Of a DNA stretch of 64,000 nt, positions 24,601-64,000 are shown piece after piece. Source of the DNA: Polyodon spathula. Lineage: Eukaryota; Chordata; Actinopteri; Acipenseriformes; Polyodontidae. The stretch is from positions 8,890,220 through 8,954,219 of the forward strand of contig NC_054558.1 in NCBI RefSeq assembly GCF_017654505.1. The letters run 5' to 3'. The number at the start of each line of letters is the position of its first letter. The stretch's first letter is position 1. The notes below the pieces were generated by a model. The model saw only the letters and a list, made by a program, of their open reading frames with translations, searched no databases and was not told where the DNA came from. The position numbers were made by a program, and so were the translations under genes.

Positions 24601-25800
24601 AAGAACAATGATAAGGAGAGTGCCATCATAATAAGAACCCAAAATAGTCTACCCCATCTTGATAAGACCAATGTGGATTGAGCAGGAATGCTTCAGGCTA
24701 TGCTGTCTTGATCCTTGATTAATGTCACAGTCGACAATTGCTGGGGGACGGGGAGGCGTGGTTTGTATAAATGCTGGTTCTACTGTCTATGGTTCTACTG
24801 ACTAAACACAGTCACACCCACTGGCCTGCGAAACCTTCCATTCCAGCAAAGAACACTTCCATAAAAGCTTTGGGAATGACGTGTCTGAAATACGCGTCGG
24901 CTAATGTAAACAAGACTGGCTCCCAATCCTTAAAAACTGGCTTTGCCTTCCCGTGGGGAGAGCAGGAGGTATCCCAGATGGCCTTTATTTTATTTTTGAC
25001 AGGAGAAAGAAAGGTTTGTTAAGATTTTTTTTTTTTTTAATCTGTGAAGTAAATATCCCAAAAATCTCCTAAAGTAACACACAAGAAATACTCCTTTAGG
25101 ATTCTCTGGAATTCACAACAGAATAGAATGCCTGAATCCCTGGAGAGAGTGAATAAAAAATGAAATCGGAACAGCCTGCCACACAAAGCTTTCATGAAGC
25201 TTGCAAATATAAAACGTTTCATTTAGCAACTGCGAGATTGACAACAACAATTCCCCAGTATATTTACTGTCAGAACAGCCCATTCATTTGGCAAGTGGGT
25301 GATAGTCTAGTGATAGTTACAGAGTAAGCAACACACACACACACCTGAACTATGAACTTTGAGTCCAAAGACAATGGAAGAGTGACATCGTAATTCAAAA
25401 GTTGACCACAAATGCACTCAGATATATAATCTGTACCTCTGTCCTCAGCAAGCAACGAAAAAACTGAAATGAACCCGACTGTAGGCCCATGTCTTAGCAA
25501 GTATGCCACTGGCTCAGTTAAAGACCCCTCTCCTTACCCTGTAATGACTTGGAAGGGAGGCAGCTCCATTAATTCCACTTTGTCTTCAGGGTTCCCCGAG
25601 TCCTCAGGACCCTTGGAGTTCTCCTCTGGTTTGGCATTCTCCTCTGGCTTGGTATTTTTGTCTGGCTTTGAGCTCTCCTTTGGTTTGGCCTTCTCCTGTG
25701 CCTTTGAGCTCTCCTTTGGTTTGGCCTTCTCCTGTGCCTTTGAGCCCTCCTTTTTCTTGGTGGTCTCCTTTCTCTTGATGTTTCCCTGTTTGTCAGCCAT
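21688..25800 (-). CDS. apobec2: APOBEC2, complete, 2 coding exons
   Basis: Exons are 25800-25538 (263 nt) and 22222-21688 (535 nt), joined in phase 2 across a 3.3-kb GT-AG intron, giving 265 residues (human 224). The cytidine-deaminase fold is conserved: FFKFQFRNVEYSSGRNKTFLCY, HAE at 142-144 and PCMAC with Cys172/Cys175 (zinc ligands plus the Glu proton shuttle), then RLFMWEEPEIQ and YYEEKLSEILQ at the C-terminus. In other vertebrates the protein is enriched in skeletal and cardiac muscle; robust deaminase activity is not established and a chromatin/transcription role has been proposed. The first 75 residues are unusual: Lys/Glu-rich, with a 12-residue direct repeat KAQEKAKPKESS at 21-32 and 33-44 followed by KPEEN-type hexamers, about 40 residues longer than in human. 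Disorder there is inferred. It converges on OARD1, its neighbour in human too. Confidence 0.97.
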
Positions 25801-25936
25801 TGTGGAGGAGACTAGAAGTGTTTCAGGGTTTGTGGGGGAAAGAAGACTGATAGAGGAAGAAAGACAGGAGTGAAAGAGAGAAAGAAAGAGATAGAGAGTG
25901 AGAGAGAACTAGAGAAGGAGGCTGGGCGGATCAGGG

Positions 25937-25996
25937 CAGCTGCTGTCCCATATCTCTGCAATGCTAAATATAGTAGTGGGGGGAGCTGGCCAGTTG
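25937..25996 (-). promoter_or_regulatory. Putative APOBEC2 muscle promoter: MEF2-like site and E-boxes
   Basis: Within 200 nt upstream of the APOBEC2 ATG there is CTAAATATAG at 25964-25973 (CTATATTTAG on the minus strand), a perfect match to the MEF2 consensus YTAWWWWTAR. It is flanked by E-boxes CAGCTG at 25937-25942 and CAGTTG at 25991-25996. APOBEC2 is muscle-expressed, so a MEF2 plus myogenic bHLH module is plausible. The A/T core could also act as a TATA element. No expression data support it here. Confidence 0.45.
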
Positions 25997-26859
25997 ATAC
26001 CAGGACCTGAGTCAATGTTCAGGAGCAAGGCTGTTGTGGGGGATGCAGTGATTAGCTGGCAATCTCAGATTGAATCAGATGGGTATCTATGGCTACCAGC
26101 AGGTCAGGGATTCAACAAACACTATTAAGACTGGGAATTGTATCACTCAGATTGTACCTCTATCATGGTGCTTTACTTTAAACCTAATCTGAAACAACAA
26201 AACATTTATACCTGTGTAATTTTAAATTTTGTTAAAAATGTATTTTACAACATAAGTCACTCCACTGAAACATTATAATTTCAAACTGACATCTCTCAAA
26301 CAGAAATTTAAGCGAAAAGAAAAACATGACAGCAACAAAAGCACAATAATAATTTTTTTTAAACCACTGGATGATATTGTACAGGTCAGACCTGGCTTCG
26401 GTATGTCTTGGATCTCCTAACCAGCACAGGGATTGCTGGAATCTGAACCCTGGGGATCAGCCAGCTTCTTTAAGAGAAGCACGAAGGCCAGTCACAGAGG
26501 GCACATGAAAATGACCTGACTGATTTTTCTTGAAGACCCTGAGGCCCAATCCAGCTGAGCACCAGTGATCTGAGGATATTGGACTCCTAGAACGTATGAG
26601 TGCTGCACTATGACATCAGCAAACAGCTGTCAGCTAGGCAGTGATTGAAGTAGAGCAGTAGTGAACACCTTCGTCTGGAACTGGAATAGCATCAAAACAA
26701 GCCATTTGGAGCTTGCACAACACTTCAGAGCTTTTGGCTCTGTCCATAAAAAAAAAAAAAAAAAGACCTCAGATAGAGCTCACATTTCAAATTGAAACCT
26801 GAACCTCTAGGAACTGTACACTTTCCTATCTGCATCCAGGAAGATTGAAATGCATTTAA

Positions 26860-27083
26860 CCCTTTCAGTCCTGAATTATTTTTGTCGAGCTAAAGAATGC
26901 TGAATTAAGTTGTATAATTCAAGCAGGCACTCCTTTTCTTGAGAGTGTATGACAACAGGACAAAAAAAAAATCAAATATATTTTGGTAAATGGGACTAAA
27001 GTCCTGTCAGTATTTTAAGAACTCTAAACAGTGCTAAGATAAGGCCGGACAGACCCTGAGGTCCCACAAGTGGAATTATAGGG
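26860..27083. mobile_element. Candidate piggyBac-type MITE
   Basis: The 224-bp segment begins CCCTTTCAGTCC and ends TATAGGG, and is flanked on both sides by TTAA (26856-26859 and 27084-27087). TTAA duplications with CCC...GGG ends are the signature of piggyBac elements and their non-autonomous derivatives. No coding potential; the inverted ends match for only a few bases. Confidence 0.4.
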
Positions 27084-29051
27084 TTAAACGTGTCTGGGTC
27101 CATCTGAAATCTGAGAGGGCGCCCAATGTCTCCAAACCCTGTCCCCTTGGTTACTGCAGAAACACTGTGTGCCAGTGACCCGGGTTATTCACTCGCTTGT
27201 CTAGTAAGTGAGCTGCAGATTGTGCTTTGTCAGGGTTAATGTCAGCGTGCCAGTCTCCCAAGCCTCAATCTTGCCTGCGTATCTAGACTCACAGGGAAAT
27301 TAATCAATTTACTCCACTCAACTATCAATCTGCCCTGGTACCTATAGGGGGTGGGTGCAGGACAGTCCACCCTCTGGAGAAAAATTGGACATTGCAGCTT
27401 ATAGATTTGGGCAGTGTTGGAAGGAAGTTGCATTGCAGTCCAGTTCTGTTTTCTTAAGAGCTAAATTATACCCAGTTCAATTCACACTGCCTTGATAACA
27501 CGGAATCAACATGAATGTAAGTCGCTGTTCACAATGTGTTGATTGTGCAATATGTCGCTATTGTAACAGGATACGAGACATGCAGGAGTGTGTTACCTGG
27601 ACATTGTGTCTAATTAAGCTCACAGTAAAACCTGGACTGGCTGAAGCGTCTGCGCAATGGGATCACAGTTACCTCCACTCCCCCCCCCCAAGGTTAGGAT
27701 TCATGTATTAAAATCAATAACCTTAAACAAGTGTACTTCCTTGCTTTTCTAAGACGGCGCGTTTGTCAGTGTAGTCTGTGGCATGTAGAAGACCGGCAAG
27801 CTGATTACACGCTGCTAAAATAACACATTCTCAATTCTCTGAGCTCCAAAGATCACAGTTCACCCAGAGATCACCTTGCATTGCACAGTAATGAAATATC
27901 ATTAATTAATGAGCCGCCTAACAGATAACAGCTTTTTAAAACGTGTGACAATTTGTGGTGTCCGGGGTACTTGGAGGTATCAGACAGAGTTCTGGGCTCC
28001 CAGCTCACTTTGTCCTGGAAGGACCCCAGGGTCAGGGAGGACCGGCAGGCTGCACAGGACCGGATAAACGTGGAGCTCATGAAGCCACAGTCTCCACGGA
28101 AGCGAGCTCCACAGCTAGAAGTTTATCAAGCAGATGAGGGGTGATTGAATGAGTGAGGGCTGAAGGCTTTCTATAGATAACTACAGAGGTCAGAGCGACC
28201 AAGGCTCCGACTCTCTCTCACCAGCCCATTTGCAGAAATGCTAAAAGGTTAAAACGATATCTCTTGGCGCACAAACACACGTTATACCGTTAGCATGCGG
28301 CCAAGGTATCGCCACTGGCTGGGCAGCTAGATATTACCCTGTCGGGCACACACAAAACACATTATTTAAAACCAACTCATTTATTGCATTTAAATTGTCT
28401 GTTTCGTTTCCATGTTATGGAACAGGCATACAGCACAGACCTCGTATGATCTGTCTTTTATCCTTTACTGACTAAAATACATGATGTATTCCACACAGTA
28501 TGTGCTGCCGCTTTTACATTTACATAATATTGACATGTTTATTTAACTGGTGCCTACATGGAGTACAATATGACCAGTAGGTGCAATTATACCTCCACAC
28601 AGGTTGGTGGCAGCAGCTATTTTAACATGACCCCCCCCCCCTCCCTTTAGATTCCACCTCTATTCATATTCTACTATTCAAGAAAAAAAAACAATCAAAT
28701 TAATCTCTTATAAATTCTGATTTAATACAGCTTATAAACAAAAATGTCACATTTCTATATCAAAAAAACGCACTTGGCTCAGATTACTGCATGGATGGAT
28801 GCCTCTCTCTCTGTAACCCTTACACCTATTCGATCTAAGTACTGCAGAGCACACATATAGAGCTGTAAATGTCTCACACAGTTCCCCCGCTGAGGGATTC
28901 TGTCAGAGAGGGATCCCCAGTTACGTATGTAGAAAGGGTACATCTGTTCAGGTTTATTTTAATGATCTAAAAACAGCAGTAGATGTAAATACTGCCACCC
29001 TGCAATTTATCACCCTGCTCTATGGTAGATTCTTTTCAATATGTGTATATG

Positions 29052-29257
29052 CAGTACTGTGCAAAAGTTTTCGAAAGTTTTCGAAAAAATGCTGTAAAGA
29101 ATGCTTTCAAAAATAAACATGTTAATAGTTTATATTTATCAATTAGCAAAATGCAAAGTGAGTGAACAGAAGAAAAATCTAAATCAAATCCATATTTGGT
29201 GTGACCACCCTTTGCCTTCAAAACAGCATTAATTCCTCTAGGTACACTTGCACAAAG
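29052..29257 (+). repeat. Left terminal inverted repeat of the Tc1 element
   Basis: About 200 bp, matching the reverse complement of 30430-30614 except for about 27 extra bases near 29183-29210 and scattered substitutions. Shared blocks include GCAAAATGCAAAGTGAGTG-like and CCACCCTTTGCCTTCAAAAC. Confidence 0.85.
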
Positions 29258-29470
29258 TCAGGGATTTTGTATGCATATAGTCAGGTGTATGATTAAACAA
29301 TTATAGCAAACAGGTGCTAATGATCATCAATTCAATATGTAGGTTGAAACACAATCATTAACTGAAACAGAAACAGCTGTGTAGGAGGAATAAAACTGGG
29401 TGAGGAACAGCCAAACTCAGCTAACAAGGTGAGGTTGCTGAAGACAGTTTACTGTCAAAAGTCATACACC

Positions 29471-30520
29471 ATGGCAAGACTGAGCACAGCAACAAGACAC
29501 AAGGTAGTTATACTGCATCAGCAAGGTCTCTCCCAGGCAGAAATTTCAAGGCAGACAGGGGTTTCCAGATGTGCTGTCCAAGCTCTTTTGAAGAAGCATA
29601 AAGAAACAGGCAACGTTGAGGACCGTAGACGCAGTGGTCGGCCAAGGAAACTTACTGCAGCAAATGAAAGACACATCATGCTTACTTCCCTTCGCAATCG
29701 GAAGATGTCCAGCAATGCCATCAGCTCAGAATTGGCAGAAAACAGTGGGACTCTGGTACACCCATCTACTGTCCGGAGAAGTCTGGTCAGAAGTGGCCTT
29801 CATGGAAGACTTGTGGCCAAAAAGCCATACCTCCGACGTGGAAACAAGGCCAAGCGACTCAACTATGCACGAAAACACAGGAACTGGGATGCAGAAAAAT
29901 GGCAGCAGGTGCTCTGGACTGATGAGTCAAAATTTGAAATATTTGGCTGTAGCAGAAGGCAGTTTGTTCGCCGAAGGGCTGGAGAGCGGTACACGAATGA
30001 GTGTCTGCAGGCAATAGTGAAGCATGGTGGAGGTTCCTTGCAAGTTTGGGGCTGCATTTCTGCAAATGGAGTTGGGGATTTGGTCAGAATTAATGGTCTC
30101 CTCACTGCTGAGAAGTACAGGCAGATGCTTATCCATCATGCAATACCATCAGTGAGACATCTGATTGGCCCCAAATTTATTCTACAGCATGACAACGACC
30201 CCAAACATACAGCGAAAGTCATTAAGAACTATCTTCAGCGTAAAGAAGAACAAGGAGTCCTGGAAGTGATGGTATGGCCCCCACAGAGCCCTGATCTCAA
30301 CATCATCTAGTCTGTCTGGGATTACATGGAGAGAGAGAAGCAACAGAGACTGCCTAAATCCACAGAAGAACTGTGGTTAGTTCTCCAAGATGTTTGGGCC
30401 AACCTACCTGCCGAGTTCCTTCAAAAACTGTGTGCAAGTGTACCTAGAAGAATTGATGCTGTTTTGAAGGCAAAGGGTGGTCAGATTTTTCTTCTGTTCA
30501 CTCACTTTGCATTTAGTTAA
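29471..30520 (+). pseudogene. Tc1-type transposase, interrupted by one in-frame stop
   Basis: Frame starts at MARLSTATRHKVV (29471). It has the paired helix-turn-helix DNA-binding region (QGLSQAEISRQTGVSR, then the GRPRKL hook) and DDE catalytic parts: WTDESKFEIF (first Asp) and QHDNDPKHTA (second Asp). A TAG at 30308-30310 sits directly after SPDLNII, exactly where the third catalytic residue, Glu, is expected. The same frame then continues open from VWDYMEREK to PRRIDAVLKAKGGQ, ending at 30520 inside the right inverted repeat. The copy therefore cannot make active transposase, but is otherwise hardly decayed. Confidence 0.93.
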
Positions 30521-30614
30521 TTGATAAATATAATCTATTAACATGTCTATTTTTGAAAGCAATCTTACTTTATAGCATTTTCTCACACCTGTCTGAAACT
30601 TCTGCACAGTAATG
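30430..30614 (-). repeat. Right terminal inverted repeat of the Tc1 element
   Basis: Reverse-complement partner of 29052-29257. It also encodes the last about 30 residues of the transposase frame, so coding sequence and repeat overlap. Confidence 0.85.
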
Positions 30615-31205
30615 TATATTTATAATATTACAATAAGATCAAACGGTCAATAAAGACTGCAGCCGGCACAGTTTGGTTTTAGCAGCTACGTTTCTAACGT
30701 TACCTTAAAGAAAGATCAACTGCCTACTAAGAATGTGCAAAGACAACAAAGAAAAAACTAAAAGGAACGGAAGATTATGGCATAATAAACCCCACCCCTT
30801 TAAGAGTTTGTATTTACATTTTAACTGTACAATTAACAAGGCTTTGAAGTTTACATTTGGCAGCACAGTGTCCAGCAGACCAGCCTTCCCTTCTGTGTGA
30901 TTCATCTTCTGGGTGAGTAAACGCATTGGGAATGTATTGTTATCCTGGGCAACTTGCTTAAACAGTCTTGTGCAAAACATTGAAAATGTGGGGTCCCTTA
31001 ATAACTCCTGGTCCTGCTGGTTGATTGATCGGTCAGCAAGTCAAACCAACACAGGACAGGGTTTGATCATGCCCAGCAGCACCCTGGGTCTCCAGCACCC
31101 ACTCCACTAGTCCCATGACTGTGCGGTCCTGCTCAGCTTACTGAGCTGCTGCCCGGTGTTGTAAACAGTGCGAGTGTCTGCCGCTCGAGAGCCACGGGAC
31201 GCCGG

Positions 31206-63175
<31,970 letters not shown>

Positions 63176-64000
63176 CTGCAAATGCAACGCAACAAAATAC
63201 CGTCAGCTCATCCCGGGTGGTAAAGCGCTCTGAAAGCGCCCAGAAAACAACCCTTTCGAACGCAGACCAAGTGCCAGCTCTGTGTGCCGATTGGCACCTT
63301 CGGTCATGAAAGGAAAATTAAACTGTAACGCAACATAACAAAGTGGCAGCTTAGCGTTCAATGTAATGAGAAAAGCAGCGTTCTTGAGATTCTTTACACC
63401 AGGGGTTGCTTCTACAAGACTTTGCTAATTCCATTTCCTCATCTGACCAGGATGATATTGTGAAACTGAGGTTTTCAAAGCGTCAACAAGCGATCGGGAT
63501 GACTGTGGTCCGGATTTCGCTTTGGTAATCTGATCGCACTTTTAATCGTGATTACATGTTGTCATTGGGTTTTTCAGACTTTAAAAAAGAGGAGATCAGC
63601 ATTACTTTGATCCAAAATATCAGGATCATTTTGATCCTCCTGAGAAGGGGGATGTCAATTTTAAATAATCATAGAACGTAGAAATTTTGTTTGAATTCCG
63701 ATAGAAAACACGCACTAATAGAGTCCAATAGAATATATAATACAGGTTTCACATATTAAGTTTTGTATCCATGCTAGCAAATTAACAACGTGCGTCTGAT
63801 TAAACAAAACACATTTAGTGGTGCAGCTTTTATTAAGAACAGCTTTGTTTTCCACTTATTTACATGATGTGGAAAGTTTTTTTTTATCTAAAGATGTGGG
63901 GAGAATGACATATATTTTAATGTGAAATGTCAATGGAGGATCCTTCTAGAAGTAAATATTTGCAGTGGCATCCCTCACTGCCCACCCAGCGAGTCCACCC
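63176..64000. other. ITPR3 intron continuing past the right edge
   Basis: About 0.8 kb beyond the first ITPR3 exon in the window. No upstream ITPR3 exon was recognised. AT-rich, with a GATCAGCATTACTTTGATCC / GGATCATTTTGATCC stretch near 63592-63640 that may be part of an old repeat. Confidence 0.5.

Larger units (their letters stand above)
29052..30614 (+). mobile_element. Tc1/mariner transposon, DD38E (Intruder-like) type, near full length
   Basis: A 1563-bp element with long inverted repeats and one transposase gene. The left end starts CAGTACTGTGC and the right end, reverse-complemented, starts CATTACTGTGC. The right flank is TA (30615-30616); the left flank reads TG (29050-29051), consistent with a TA target duplication plus one mutation. 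The spacing between the second Asp and the position of the third acidic residue is 38, which I count as the DD38E subgroup rather than DD34E Tc1. Confidence 0.93.
25801..31205. other. Intergenic between APOBEC2 5' end and ITPR3 3' end
   Basis: Includes the GA-rich APOBEC2 5' flank, a candidate TTAA-flanked MITE (26860-27083), a Tc1/mariner element (29052-30614) and presumably the ITPR3 3' UTR left of 31206. No host coding exon recognised. Confidence 0.6.

Overview
The window is animal genomic DNA with intron-split genes, tRNA-derived SINEs, a Tc1-type transposon and many microsatellites and minisatellites. The genes and repeats point to a ray-finned fish. The gene block (C6orf89, an RH2 cone opsin, OARD1, APOBEC2, ITPR3) resembles the human 6p21 / chicken chromosome 26 arrangement more than the teleost RH2 locus. 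Two SINEs (430-641 and 17658-17889) resemble, as I remember them, elements common in sturgeon and paddlefish. My best guess is a non-teleost ray-finned fish, possibly an acipenseriform; this is inference, not proof.

Layout, left to right. 830-1824 (minus): first two coding exons of C6orf89; the rest lies left of the window. 4667-8839 (minus): a complete five-exon RH2 green-sensitive cone opsin of 355 residues, with a TATA box and CRX-like sites at 9067-9170. 8840-16426: intergenic, with a 36-bp minisatellite and a 47-nt poly(C) run. 16427-18177 (plus): complete five-exon OARD1 (TARG1-type ADP-ribose hydrolase, 162 residues), with a SINE in its last intron. 18178-21687: intergenic, with a second poly(C) run and a long (TC)n tract. 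21688-25800 (minus): complete two-exon APOBEC2 (265 residues) with a lengthened Lys/Glu-rich N-terminus; a MEF2-like site and E-boxes lie upstream. 25801-31205: intergenic, carrying a candidate TTAA-flanked MITE and a 1.56-kb Tc1/mariner element whose transposase has a stop at its last catalytic position. 31206-63175 (minus): ITPR3, the type 3 inositol trisphosphate receptor. I placed 53 coding exons covering 2581 residues, all in compatible phase; only about 94 N-terminal residues lie right of the window.

The genes are functionally independent: photoreception (RH2), ADP-ribose removal (OARD1), a muscle-type cytidine-deaminase-fold protein (APOBEC2), ER calcium release (ITPR3) and a membrane protein of unclear role (C6orf89). 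The most notable non-genic items are the inactivated DD38E Tc1 element, a short CGGBP1/BED-like zinc-finger ORF hidden in an ITPR3 intron, and a 35-bp minisatellite that stays open in all three plus-strand frames and so produces a spurious 310-residue ORF. I found no CRISPR array, rRNA gene, free-standing tRNA gene or clearly new system.
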